Shown: one piece after another, positions 19,540-32,125 of the stretch
Layout of the letters: every line of letters begins with the position of its first letter
Numbering within the stretch: position 1 is the stretch's first letter
Source: Dipteris shenzhenensis
Lineage: Eukaryota; Polypodiophyta; Polypodiopsida; Gleicheniales
NCBI GenBank assembly: GCA_047967505.1
Contig: CM106540.1
DNA length: 64,000 nucleotides
Direction: 5' to 3' (one strand)
Made by a program: the position numbers and the translations under genes
The notes under the pieces: generated by a model
Databases searched by the model: none
Seen by the model: only the letters and a program-made list of their open reading frames with translations
Told to the model about the DNA's origin: nothing

Positions 19540-21000
19540 TTAGGTTCTAGATCTAGCCTAGCCTAGCATTAGATGCTCTCTCTAGCAATATCTTCTTATA
19601 AAGGTCTCTAGCTTGAACATGTCTCCCTCTTAATGGCATGGGGGGTCACTAAGGTATTTTCCATAAACCATGAAAGTCACTACAAACACATTGTTCAAAA
19701 TTTTGGGACTTGTGTCAAGTCTAATTCAAGAGTTGGACTTAAGGAAAGTCCAAAAATGATGAATATTAAGCTAATGTGGTTTTTAAAGCTAGCTTTTAAA
19801 ACCAAAGTTTTATGAACTTTAAAAACCAAAGTTTTGTGAACTTTAGAAACCAAATAGTTGCTAAGATTACAAAAATCTTTCCTACGATGGATACTATGCT
19901 GATGATGAATAATGTGCTAGTGCAATTTTAAAGATAATTTTTAAAACCAAAGTTTAGTAAAATAACCTAATACCTGCTGAGATATTCGTATGATTATCAA
20001 ATACTATATTTTTTAAGATTAACCAAACATTTTCTATTATTAATCTATCTTATTTTAAAAATTTTACTTCTAGAGAAAACAATAAATAATGTTATGATTA
20101 AGCTAAAAGCAAAAATTATACTTGCTATAGTCAAAAAATTTCCATGGACACTTTACTTTCTATCATTTCATAAATAGTAGAAATATGAGAGGAGGAGAAC
20201 TAAAATGAGTATGCGAGTAGAAATATGAGAGAAGAACTAAAGACCAGAAAAGATGGTGAGGATTTAAGAGAGGAGATGAAAATTGAACTGACTATGCGAG
20301 TAGAAATAGGAAAGGAGATCAGAAAGGAGATGAAGATAACATTAAAGACAAGAAAAGATAGATGAAAAAGGACATGCAAAATATTGGAATATAGTGGTTT
20401 AGAACTTGACTTGTATAATGATTATGCTTCGAGATATGAGACATTCCATATATAATTATTAAAATGAATTGAAAAACTTTCTATAACATTCTTAGCATAG
20501 GATATTCACAATTAAAAAAGTAGAACAACATTACACTTAAACTTACATTTAATAATTTTATGAGATAACATTTAAACTCTCGGGGGGTTCACTCATCATA
20601 TGTAACCCTATCACTTGAGTTCAACAAAAGGATTTTTTTAATTTTTAAAATTTACAAAATTAATCTACATAAAGGAGTATTTTAAATAATTTTGGAAAAA
20701 TTTACAGATTTGTATTGGAAAAGGGTACATTTTACTGAATGGTTTTAGCCCTAAACAATTGTAGATCCTCCTCTAAATGTTTGATCTCTGAAGATTCTTT
20801 TGATAAGACCTGTGGCTTCACTGAGAAAATTTTATTGAAGATCAACATGTAGTTATAGGCAACTCTCCACCCATAGCTATGCCCGTCCTCCGGCTCCACT
20901 ACTAATGCCTTGGAAATCTGATGAGTCCTTATACTTCCCTATTTTTTTGATAGAAGATACTAACTTTTCGAGTGACCTGCCCATCATGACATATTAAAAA
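19540..21000. other. Non-coding, AT-rich leader or intergenic
   Basis: Downstream of the PBS. It contains a short duplicated phrase AACTTTA(A/G)AAACCAAA near 19,814-19,850 and GAGTAGAAATA(T/G)GAGA repeats near 20,213-20,310. No gag-like protein was found. Confidence 0.5.
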
Positions 21001-21008
21001 AACTTAGT

Positions 21009-21361
21009 GTGTCTCCTTCAACTCGGCATGTGACATCAAAATGCTGGAGGAATCTTGTTGGATCGCCTCGACCATTGTATTTGCGAAGTTGGAGTTTGCC
21101 CAGGGGGTGCCTGCCTTATTTGTTATTGTTGCGGCCAAAATTGTTACAAGGGTTAAAGAAATTATTCCACTTCGAGTTCAAGGTCACCATCATTGCGACG
21201 ACGATCTGCCATGTCGTGTCATGGAGGAGTCAAAGGGATTGGCCGAATTTCAAGGGGGGAATTCGAGACAGAAGTTTGTCGGAGGCGTTGGCCAGACCAT
21301 AGTTGCATGCAGATTTGACCAGAGGTGTAACAGGTTCCTCTTCCACAAGTGCGACTGGTGA
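21009..21361 (+). other. Coding-like stretch, family not recognised
   Basis: Two overlapping frames (21,009-21,302 and 21,041-21,361) have balanced composition, and the surrounding GC content is higher than on either side. Neither matches a family I know, and there is no clear start context or splice signal. It may be a gag fragment of a retroelement. Confidence 0.25.
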
Positions 21362-21734
21362 TGTAGGTCTGTTAGGGGGGTTAGAGATGCATTAGTATAG
21401 TAGGGACCATCGTATTAATAATGTGCCTAGGATTGTCCCACACGAGTAGGGAAATGTGTTGGTGCAGATCGGAGGTCACGATGGAAATTTATGAGCGAAT
21501 TAGTGCAAAAAGGGGCCCACATGGGGGCGTGAATTAGCAACTATTAGGGATATTGAAATGGTGTGCAATGGGTTGGAAAAACTCCTCGTAGCATGGTGTT
21601 TTTGTGTGTGAAACGGTGGTTCAAACAGGGTTCAGTTTGGCTGCCAAACAGACGAGTTACGAAGGGTTACATGTGGGTTACAATGAGGCCCTTTTTTCTT
21701 GGGAGGGTTCCTTTGGCCAAAAGTGTGGTCCCTA

Positions 21735-22050
21735 AAGTCTAACTGGGGTGGACTAACTGACCTAGGGTTGATTAGTCTAACTAGCCAATTATTATCTAGT
21801 TACTCTAACTATTAGTTAAACTGACTGTTAGTTACACTGATCTAACCTAACTATAATACTAATTGTGCTAGTTCCACTAACTAGAAAGTTAGTCTAACCT
21901 AACCTATCCCAATTGATCTAACCTAGAAGGAGTTAATCTAACCTACTATAGTTAATCTAACCTAATGTTGTTTAGCTAACCTAAGCATAGTTAATCTAAC
22001 CTAACCTAACTATAGTTAGATTAATCTAGGTTAGTATTTGGTTAGGGTTA
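21735..22050 (+). repeat. Degenerate TAATCTAACCTAA repeat
   Basis: Words such as ATCTAACCTAA, CTAACTATAGTTA and GTTAATCTAACCTA recur about every 13-25 bp over 300 bp. Complementary forms (TTAGATTAATCTAGGTTAG) give the block dyad symmetry. No gene seen. Confidence 0.7.
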
Positions 22051-22089
22051 GGATTGCTTTTTTTTTAAAATTAAATTTAATTAAACAAT

Positions 22090-22830
22090 TTTAGAGAGAG
22101 GGGGGGGCTTGCTGGAGATGGTCGTCGCCGCCGCTAGTCGAGTGAGAGGAGAAGGGGTGTGGAGGTGAGAGGGAAGGGGGAGTCGGGGAGGTGTATGGAG
22201 GAGGAGTGGTTTGTGAGGGGGCGAGTCAATTGACAGGCACCGGGAGCGGTGGCGCGGGGAGGGCACTATCGGCAATGGCATGGGCGGAGCAGCGCCTGGA
22301 GGGCGACGAGGTGGAGCAGCAGTGGTGGTGAGGCCAACAGGCTAGCGACAAGGTCGATGGAGCAGCGATGGTAGTGCGGCGATGAGGCCAACAGATTGGC
22401 CATCGAAGTAGCAGTAGCGGCGAGGCCGACAGAACTGGCAAAAGGGTCGATGGAGCAGGCGACGCAGCCAATTGGGCGATGGAGGTAGGTGCCAGAGAGG
22501 CATGCATTGGAGGCAGGGGGCCGACGGTTTTGCCTCCACTAGCTAGCTTCACCTGCAGGGGGGTGGAGAGGGCGAGGGGGGGGTGGAGAAGGGGGGGGGA
22601 GAGGGGGGGGCGAGGGGGGTGGAGAGGGGGGGGTGGAAGAGGGAGGGGGGAGTGGAGGGGGGGATGGAGGGGGCGGGGGGGGGGAGAAGGGGGGGTGGAG
22701 AGGGGGGGGGCGGTGGAGGCGGGAGGGGGTGGAGGAGAGGGGGGTGGTGGAGGAGGGGGGGGGAAGGGGGTGGAGGGGGAAAGGAGGGAGGGGGGTGGTG
22801 GAGGGAGAAGGGGTGGTGGTGGAAACTTGA
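22090..22830. repeat. G-rich purine tract
   Basis: Strong purine strand bias that becomes almost pure G/A at 22,550-22,830 (many G6-G9 runs separated by A, TGG or CGA). Translations are polyglycine or, on the minus strand, polyproline/serine. These frames are composition artefacts. Confidence 0.8.
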
Positions 22831-22859
22831 CAAACAGAAAACTTTGACAAAAATTCAAA

Positions 22860-23760
22860 GGAAGGAGGAGATGGTCCCCTGCAACGCTCTCCCAAGTCTT
22901 TCTCGATGTAACAGGATTGTTGAGGGCTAATGGACGGTGGGTGGATGGCTAGGTTATCTTTGTGAGAAGGGCTCAAAATAACTCACCGATGAGGTTGGGA
23001 GTAGGGTGGTGGGCGATGGAGAGGGAGGAAGGTCTTGCGTAGGGCTTGGAATGGGGAAGAGGATGGAGGCTGGATGTGGAAGAAGAAGAATGAGGGGGTG
23101 GAGTGGGTTTTTATAGGAATGGGTTTAGGGTAGGGTTAAACCCTAAACTCTTCCCGGGCCATAACTTTTCATGGTTAACTCAGATCGCTCTTCTATAAAA
23201 AGGTGAAATGTTTGAAATTGTGAGCTCTACACATTGGTTTCCATTTTCAAGTGGCTTCTTTTTAAGAAATAAATAAAATTTCTTAAGGTAGTAACCCAAG
23301 GTTGATGCTTGGGGTTGATATGTTTGGCTAGAGTTAGAGAAAAATGTTACTCTCCTTGCCCTTGAGTGCTATGTTCATGAAAGTTCATGGTAGTTCATTT
23401 TTAACACATACTTGCATATGTTTACTCGTTACTTGTGATGCTAGTCTCCCTGGCAATGGTGCCAAATGTTGGCTCTTTCCCATGGCTTCCACAGGAAGAG
23501 TAAGGTTTTCTCAGTATGCAGGGTTCCGAGGCTTTTTGTCACCTACAGATATATCGGTGTCATTTTTTGTAGTATAAGTGTAGCTTAGGACCTCGGGTCA
23601 TATTCCGGTGAGAGACGTAGGCTTAAGTGTGGTAAGCAGACATAGTGCATGCATGTGTGAAAGGGACGTGCATCATCATGATTGGGGTAATGAAGGCTTT
23701 CGCCTTCATTGAGGGTTGAAGGGTTAAGGAGGAGTTTGAGGGCTAGAGGGAGGTTCAGGG
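22860..23760. other. Intergenic, no gene supported
   Basis: Mixed composition. A 77-residue frame at 23,344-23,577 is not recognised and has no supporting signal. Confidence 0.4.
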
Positions 23761-24115
23761 TTTATAATGAGGTTCCAAGGTTTAGAAGGAGTTCAAGGTT
23801 TAGAAGGAGTTCAAGGTTTAGAAGGAGGATCCAAGGTTCATGGTAGAGTACATGGCAGAGAACTTGTCTCCCTCGTAGATCATGGAGGTCAAGGGTTGAA
23901 GGACTAAGGGTTTAGGGGGAGCATAGGAGTGGGAGAGGAAGAAGGTGTAAAAGCAGAAGGGAGGAGGAGGAGGGAGGAGAAGGGAGGAGGAGGACGGAGG
24001 AGAAGGGAGGAGGAGAGGGAGGAGAAGGGAGGAGGAGGAGGGAGGAGGAGGAAGGAGGAGAGGGAGAGGAGGGGCTGCAAGGTTAGAGGAGAGGGGAGGA
24101 GGAGTTGCAAGGTTA
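23760..24115 (+). repeat. Short tandem AAGGTTTAGAAGGAGTTC units and (GGA)n purine tract
   Basis: At 23,775-23,840 an 18-19 bp unit AAGGTTTAGAAGGAGTTC is repeated about three times. At 23,930-24,110 a GGAGGAGAAG-type purine tract follows. Non-coding. Confidence 0.75.
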
Positions 24116-24309
24116 GGACATGCTTTTGGATGTGGAGTGCAAGGAAGCATGGACACTTGGAGACAATTGCTTGGAATACCAAAGTAGAACTCAACACAAT
24201 GCCCCAAAGAGTGTGGGCTTCATTCCATTATGGGTTATTTATACAAGTTGGAGAGCTTCTCTCTTTGCATGTAGGAATTGTAAGACATTCTCTCTCTACA
24301 TTGTAGAAC

Positions 24310-24480
24310 TTGCTTCTAGGATGTGCATATAGAAGTTGCATGTTGCATGTAGGAGTTGCATGTTGCATCTAGGAGTTGCATGTAGAACATGCATGTAGGA
24401 GTTGCATGTACAAACTACATGTAGGAATCGTAGGTAGAACTTGCATGTACTACTTGCATGTTGAAGATGCATGTTGAGCA
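24310..24480 (+). repeat. TTGCATGTAGGAG short tandem repeat
   Basis: About ten diverged copies of a 10-13 bp word (AGTTGCATGTAGGA, AACTTGCATGTA, AGTTGCATGTTGC) lie head to tail. Confidence 0.8.
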
Positions 24481-24754
24481 TTCCTAAGAGAGATTATTCC
24501 TAGCCTTATGCAAGTATAAGCGGAGCTTTGCTACTACTCTATACACACATTCTGTGCTACGTAAGTCCATGTTGGCAGAGAGACAACATTGAGGGTCCAG
24601 CTTGCTATAATTTTATCTTTCACCTTTTGGCATATACACATCCTCAACAACAATTGGTTTGGGATGACACCATGCTTCATCTCTAAACTTCACATCTTGA
24701 CTCTCATATACTTGTCTAGTGATGGGATCATAATGTTTATGTCACTTTCTCTCA

Positions 24755-26953
24755 TATGGGTATTCCAAAAACACACATTTTATAGCCCTTAGCTCCATCT
24801 TCTTCGTTACCTTGTTTGGCACATGCACATAAACATAGCCAAACAAACACCTTTAAATATGCCAAGGTTGTCTTATACCCATAAAGCTTCTCAAAGGGTG
24901 TCATCCAATTTGTGGCATCCCTGGGTGTTCTATTCATAATATGCACGTCCGTATGCAAGGTTTCAGCCCAAAAAATCAAGGGCATATTCATTTCATTAAT
25001 CATGGATCTAGCCATGTCACCAATCACCCTATTCTTCCTTTTTGCAATGGAATTTTATTGGGGAGTATATCTACAAGTGATCCATCTCTTAATGCCTTGG
25101 TCATATAAAAACTCATTAAATTCATAGGACATGTATTCTCAACCATTGTCTGTATAAAAGCACTTTATGTAACACCCAAGCTCCTTCTCTATCATTCTCT
25201 TAAATTGGAAAAACATTTGAAAGGCATCACTTTTAGCTTTCAAAAAATAAACCCGTCATCTGGCTATAATCATCTATAAATGTGATATAGTATATCTTGG
25301 TCCCTCGAGTGTTGCATTGTTTGTAGGCCCCCAAATATCCAAATTGAACTATTGCCAAAGGGTTCTTACTCATTATTCCCCTTTTTGGAAATGGCAACCT
25401 TGTTTATTTGGAAAATTGACATGCGGGGCATACGTGGCTAAAATCTAAATGGCCAAATATAGGCATCCCTCTCACCAATTCTTTGGTTTGCATCTCCTTC
25501 AAGCGTCTATAGTTAATGTGCCCAAGCCTCTTGTGCCAAAGTTCAACCTGTTGATCTTGTTTAGGGGCACTATTGGCATACATGCCTTGTTGTAAATAGG
25601 GCTTTCCTACATCAAATGTGAATAACTTTCCTCTCTTTTAACCTTTGGCAACAATCTTGCCCACTTTGCCATTATGAAACTCCTACACAAAGCATCCAAA
25701 CTTATTAAAATGCACTTGATAGTTTTGATCAGCCACTTGACCAATAGAAGCAAGATTTTTTGTAATTGTGGGCACATATAAAACATCTTCCAATGTATTC
25801 TCCACACCATACTTATCCCTCAAGGGAATATCACCAATATGAGTAATCTTGTGCATAGTATCATCCCCTGTAGCAACAAACTCCTTATCAGGCATCTCAT
25901 CCTTCTAAATGAACCTCTCACATGATGCATCATATGATTCATGGCTCCCGAATCTATGAACCAATCATCACTAAATGAATGCACTTGCATGCTACTCATA
26001 ACATGCTCCATACTAAAGAGGTGAGTGCCATATTCATTCTCATGTGCATACTCTCTTCCACCAACATAATGATTGTATTGTGGTCTTCCACCATGCCCTC
26101 TATGTGTGGAATTATGCTTTGCATAAAAATCTCGCTCATAGTGCCCAAACTTACCAAAAAAGTGGCAGTTTCCAACTTGTGGAGTAGGAGTGGCTCTTCC
26201 TCTTTCACTAGGATTTCCCCCTTCCTCTTAGCATATAACCACTTCCTCTTTGGGCAAACTCATTTTGGTCCATATTGTTTTGATGGGCATATGAGACTCT
26301 CCCATAGCTTTGGGGGGGTCCACGCCGCCCTCTAAAATCACCTCTACCTTCTCGGTGATAAAACAAATTATCTCTTCCACTCCTTATAGAGCCTTTGAGC
26401 CCAAGATTTACCTCTTCTGTCATGCATAATGCAACCTGCTCCTCAAAATCAGGCATAGTGCCTTGCATGGAAATAGAAGTGTCCAATGATTTTTATTGAG
26501 GGCCCAAACCATACCAAATTGTCATCTTCTACATTGCAATTTATAGAGGCCAAGTCTTTTGTAATTTGCCTTATCTCAGCCACATTGTCCATGAAACTTC
26601 TATTTCCTCTCCACATTCCATGGAGCCTCTACTTGAGCTGAATTTTTCCTGCCTTTGTGCTTGTACCATAGAATTTGTGAATGATGTCCCAAACTTCTTT
26701 AGGTGTACTAGCCTTCTTAACGTGAGGGATGAATGTATAAAAAATGCAAAGAGATATCCAATGCAATACTTTTTCTTGATTTTTCCACCCATGTTTTGTA
26801 CTCTAATTTGGACTCATCCATTGGGTCATACCATGGAAACTTTGGGCATTCATCTTGGCCTATAATTAATCCCAAAAAACCTTTTCCCATGAGAAAATTC
26901 TCCATTTGATAGGACCACACGCTATAATTATACTTGGTCAATTTTTCACCCAC
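24755..26953 (-). pseudogene. Ty1/copia remnant: gag, protease and integrase pieces
   Basis: Reading the minus strand from 26,953: a gag N-terminus (KYNYSVWSYQMENFLMGKG, UBN2-like), gag middle (26,792-26,570), an Arg/Gly-rich nucleocapsid (26,486-26,208), a CCHC knuckle degraded to C-x2-F...GH...F (about 26,150), an aspartic protease (WFIDSGA, about 25,955) and C-terminal protease (25,895-25,680). An integrase piece containing FWAETL and NRTP follows (25,027-24,755). The integrase zinc-binding and core regions are only partly legible between them, and reverse transcriptase and RNase H are absent. Frames change repeatedly and stops are frequent, so the element is dead. No LTR was found on either side. 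Copia gag-pol normally exceeds 4 kb, so this is 3'-truncated. Confidence 0.85.
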
Positions 26954-26959
26954 TATTTG

Positions 26960-29900
26960 GGTTACTTATGAGGTCTCAGAGCCATGCTTGATTCACAAGC
27001 CGTATGCATACACTTGCTTCCAAATGCAAGTCAATAAACCAAAGCTTCTAGCACTTTTCAGTATTTTCTAGGATCACTCACATCAAGTGAGATATATGGC
27101 ATCCAAATCTGAGAATCTACCCTTCTCTCAAGTGCTCAACCTTGCTCTATTTTTAGGCATCCAAGAGCTTAAATTTTGGGCATCAACTAGTCCACTTTTG
27201 GACATCAATCCAAGTATGCATTAATGCACTTATGGCTTTTCCCACTTTCTATAAATGTGGGTATTTAAGCATCAATCGGCCATCAAATGCTTTCCAAGCT
27301 TGCACTTGCAATGATTTGCCAAATTGTAATTTATCCCTCCTTTTTGGGCATCAAACACATCCAATTTTGGGCATTCATGCCCTCATATGCATGCTCCCAC
27401 TCAAATTTACTAGTAGAACATGATTTCAAGTGCTCTAATGCATCACACTTCACCAACCAAGCATTCAAGCTTCCGATATCATGCACTTCCTTGTCTCAAG
27501 ATGCAATTTTTTTATTTTTCAAGTGAATCCCTGTAAACAAGTCCTACCCCAAATGGCAAATTCTTCCATCGTGTATTCCACGGGTATCATGCCAATTTTT
27601 TGCAAGGTGAAATAGCAATAAGTTGCCATCCTTGATATCACACAGAATGGGCATGAACCTTGTCAAATAACCTCAAGTCTGCTTCCAAGTATTAAACGCC
27701 CTTCTTTATTCTCTATCAAAGATTAAGTGGGTGTCCTTGTTTGTGATTTGAAAATAAAACACATCAACTTTTGTGTGAAGCCCGTTAATGTAAAGAAAGA
27801 GGGGACTATATATGTAAGGGCTTTTTAAGGTGTATTTACACCCACTTTCCATGCAAGACTTTCAACCTTCTGCCAAAATGACTCTTGGGCTCACACAAAG
27901 TCAGAGCACCTTGGAGAGGGCGACGTGATGCAAATGCATCCCCAACAACTTTGACCAGTATTTCTTTAGGCTTCCCTACATGGACTTTTACTTAAGAACA
28001 GCAGAAGTAAGATTATGCTGGTAGAGGGAGTCTCCATGCATTATGTTGCTTACTGCTCGTTTGCACACTTGCTAGAAAATCAATTTACTCAATTGCCTAA
28101 AGCTCATCTATACATCCACAAGATTTTTGGTTCCCCTCCCTCTTGTTTGTTGTGATGTCTGCTCTCTTGCATTAGGCTCACTCTATTGCTTCAAGCTCAT
28201 GTGCTTGCATCTCTTACACATTTTCTTTATGCATTACTTCTATTGCTCTCTTTATCAACCTCTAGTTTTTGATACCTCTCCAGATCTATATTGATAGGTA
28301 TTAGTTTAGTGTGCTTAGAGAAACAATCCAAAGGAAGTTGCAGCCTGAAAATGTCTCAAATTTTGCTCATGTCCATTGGTTGCTCCAAAAAACTTGAAAT
28401 TGATTGAAAATTTGACTATGTACACTTCAATGTTACCAAAGTGAATGAAGAGGAGGGCATATGCAGAGTTTCAGATTGCCATAGTCACCCACAAAGAGTG
28501 TTAACCCACTATAGCCAATAGCTTCAAATAAACCGCTTAACTTTGTGAAACCTACAGATTAACACACAACAGCTTGCTATACAAGCTTCTTCATCTTACA
28601 CTCATAGGTCTATTAATTGCCTCTCTAACTGATCATTTACTGGCATAAAATCTACTTGTGCAATACCTTCATATTCAAGCAGGTACTTAAGCACTGGCAG
28701 AGGTAAATCATTGATCAGGTGGTTGTTGGCACCCCAAGGACTATGAATAAGTGGATTACTTCAAAGAGACGACATAGGGATCTTCAAGTATTTAGCCTGG
28801 TCTATTTCATAACAACTTAGAGATCTTTCCATAGTTCACTAGTTGTAGCTCTAGAATCATAACTTCACAAGAGAGAGCTACACACAAGACAATGCTCATG
28901 AAACCTTGCTTCTCATTACGAGGGAGAAGACTTCAATACATTCCTTACACCTTCTTACATTCTCCAAACAAGATGATCTCAAGGTCCATTTACATGGTGT
29001 CCTTAAAGATTTTGCATCATCTAACCACAGCTCACACTCTACATCCATCTATGTTCATCCATACAACACGTGCATATCACCTATGCACCAACAGTATCAA
29101 GTAGGTCTATGGCTCAATAGATAAAATAACAAGTTCAACTCACAAATGGATATTCTTAAATATGGCATTCTTCAAGTTATTATTTCTAAATGTATGACAT
29201 CATGCTCATAGCCTACAATAATAGAGTTACTAGTATGGTATATTGTCTAATAATAACTACTTTAAGTATTCATCCTAGGAGAAAGAGCCAATATATCATC
29301 CCATGTAACATTCAACACACTAAACCCCTCCCCCCCCCCTTGAAACACCACCATAACAACCACCACCACCACAATCTTGTCATCACCCTCCATTGCTTTT
29401 ATGATTCCATGGAGAAGACAAACTAGAAATGGTATTTGGACAAAAATGACTCTTTCAATCCTTCTAATTTGGTCATTGATAGCTTTTATGCTTTTCCTCG
29501 TTGAATAAAGGCAATTTGGAAATTTCCAAGTCAAGTTTTTGGGAAATCCTTTAGTACATTTACCCAAAAGTCCAAACAACCCCAAAAATCAAGGCTATTT
29601 AGGATTTCACCAATCAAAATTATCTCTAGTAGTGTAGTTGAATCTCAAGCCCAGTACTAGACACACTTTCCATTATGTCACTTTGATGCTAAGTTGCCTA
29701 TAGCCCATGTGCATAACTTGACCAAGAATCTTTGACTGAGAATACTTTGACCAAGACCCCTTATTCAACATTTTGGAGACTTCATGCATGCACTTTAATA
29801 ATGTATTACTGATTAGTGCAAGCTAGTTTCATGATTCTCCCCCCTTTGACCTAGGGGATTCACCAAGGAATACATTAACTAGTTATAAAAGGTCATTTGA

Positions 29901-30770
29901 TGTGCCATCCATGAAACCTTCAACGAGCATGTTTTCCACAATGTCAATTTCATAACTCTATTAACCTTTTACTATGGAGCAATCTAGTCATGACCAAGAA
30001 TTATCATTAACACCCTATAATGACAACTCAAATGGCAAGGGCATCCACATGCTTGGGCAACTACAAGCATTTACTTTCCCACAAGGATGCTCCAACTTTG
30101 TTGTATTTAGGGCTATGCCCACCTCTATCCTTGTGTGTGTCAATGTGGTGTGGGTGAGCTAGAGGGAGGGGGATAATTATCATTAGCAATTTTTTCTAAA
30201 GGACTCTTCCTAGTATTTTAAGCAGTTTTTGTTTGCTTTGAAAATATAGGCATACAATATTCATCATTTTTGGACTTTTCTTTGATCCAAACTTGAAAAT
30301 ATACTTTACATAGGTCCAAAAATGTTGAATAGATTGTTCATGGCAAACTTTTCAATTGTTTGATAGCTTCATCAAAATTTTAATAAATATTACAATTTTC
30401 AACCCATATAAATTAAGCATGGAGGAATCTGGAATGATAGTCTCATCAATTTTCATAAGGCAAATTTCAAAAGAAGCCACACATCCTAGATTTTCTATCC
30501 TATATCTAAGAATGTATTCCCACCTTTGCCAAAATGCCAAATGTGTGAAGAATGCCATAGAAATAAGGTATCCCAACCTTGGCAGCTGGATAGTTTACTC
30601 ATGATCACTTGGCATAGAATGCTTAGATGGTGTTGGTGATTTTCACTTCATTGAGGGGCTTCTCCAAACACACTCCAATCAAAACACGATTATTGCCTTT
30701 AAGGCTCTGAGAAGATTGCAGAATAGAAAATGCAAAGGCTGTCTCTTTTGTAGCACCCAAGCAAACTCAT
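26960..30770. other. Gene-free stretch
   Basis: About 3.8 kb with no recognisable protein. Short phrases such as TTTTGGGCATC and TGGGCATTCATG recur near 27,170-27,380. A (CCA)n-like block lies near 29,345-29,370, next to a C10 run. Short open frames are unsupported. Confidence 0.5.
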
Positions 30771-30859
30771 CAGCCAAATGGACCAACTCGACAAGACTCA
30801 GTGTAGCAGACGCCGGGAAGACCAATGTAGGACATGCTGCAAGGCACCTATGTTGGAGC

Positions 30860-31810
30860 ACTTCAAGGAGGTGAAAGGAAGCCTATTCAAGACTCTCCAA
30901 GCCCCAAAACAATCGGCTTGGGAGCAGCTCATGCCAAAAGCAAAGCGTATCTTCAACAAACCGAGCGACACCTCAACTGAGTAGGAGAACCGATTGGGAA
31001 AGATTCTAGAGCAGATGGAAGCTCTTTTAAAGGTAAGCTTTCGACTGTAAAAGTTCACAACGGTATCCTCAATGATATGATGAAGTGGCTATGTTCATGT
31101 GCGGTAGTGGGATACATTCATGGCCCCTGCACCCCTGCTATGTTCCTAAAAGGATGGGTAAGGCATTTCTGGACACATAAAGTTCTAAACGTGACAAGTA
31201 TCCATTTCTTGAGGAATGGGTACATTGTTTTTTTATTCAAAAAGCCAGAAATGGCGACGGAGGTAGTACAGAAAGGTACGTAGGTACATGGATGATTGAA
31301 ATTCAACCTCTATCAGTCCAGCTAATGGAGCCTTCCTTTAGTCTAGACTCACCGTCGCCTTCAAAAGCCCCTATTTGGGTGGAATTCTCTGATCTACCTT
31401 TATCACTTTTCCCTCATATTGAAGCCCTTTGTCTCCCTCTAGGACAGTTTCTAGGACTAGAAACTGAGAGGTTTATTAGCCCCAAGGGCAACCTGTAGGC
31501 CTGTGTGTTAATGGATTTGGTTGTAGATCCTCCAAATGCTATACGTGTTTTAGATGGGGATGGAGCTGAGTTAATCCAAAAAGTCTTCTATAAAAATATT
31601 CCCAATTCATGTTTCCTGTGTGGTTTAGGTGAACATTTCATTAAGGATTGACCTTCTAGAGCTAATCACAGGAAGGAGGCACCAGTAGAGTCAAATCAAG
31701 TACCTCAACAATCGGAGAAGGTAGAAACAGAGGTCCCAACGGAAACCCGTCACCCAAAAAATAAAGAAGAAAAGACCGTAGGACAGAGACTCAAGAAAAC
31801 AGATAGTTGA
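30860..31810 (+). pseudogene. LINE ORF1 (DUF4283-like plus CCHC knuckle)
   Basis: Pieces in several frames: MLEHFKEVKGSLFKTL (about 30,850), PAMFLKGWVRHFW (about 31,135), then a longer piece at 31,292-31,500 with APIWVEFSDLPLSLF, the W-[VI]-[RE]-[LF]-x-[DN]-L-P signature of plant DUF4283 proteins. The frame continues through a TAG at 31,496 to a zinc knuckle CFLCGLGEHFIKD at about 31,612. The last knuckle cysteine codon is TGA, one base from TGC or TGT. ORF1 proteins bind LINE RNA. This one is broken by frameshifts and stops. Confidence 0.75.
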
Positions 31811-32125
31811 AGAAGGAGGTTTGGCTAGTGAGGAAAACATGGATGAAAGCTTAGGAGACGAGGAATTTGTGGCCAACACACAAAATCTTGAAACTCAATT
31901 GGAGCAAGCGGAGCACGCAGCTCTCTCACAAGAGGAGCAAGAGTTCACTGTGGTCAATGGGAGATGAACAATTCAACAAGAAAAAATACTCCTACTACAG
32001 AACACAGCAAGCTCCTCAAAGAAGATCTTGGCCGAGAGAGAAAAAAGTATGTCCAGGGGATTTGTCTTATAACCCCAAACCTGTCTTGTGAATTTCAAGA
32101 AGTCAAGAAATAAAAATTTCACCCA

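Noticed and set aside
22479-22976. Long glycine-rich (plus) and proline-rich (minus) open frames
   Set aside because: They arise from a G-rich low-complexity tract; no domain, start context or splice signal.
26968-26985. TGAGGTCTCAGAGCCATG resembling a copia primer-binding site
   Set aside because: It is in plus orientation while the adjacent copia coding is minus, it has mismatches in the core, and no LTR edge precedes it.
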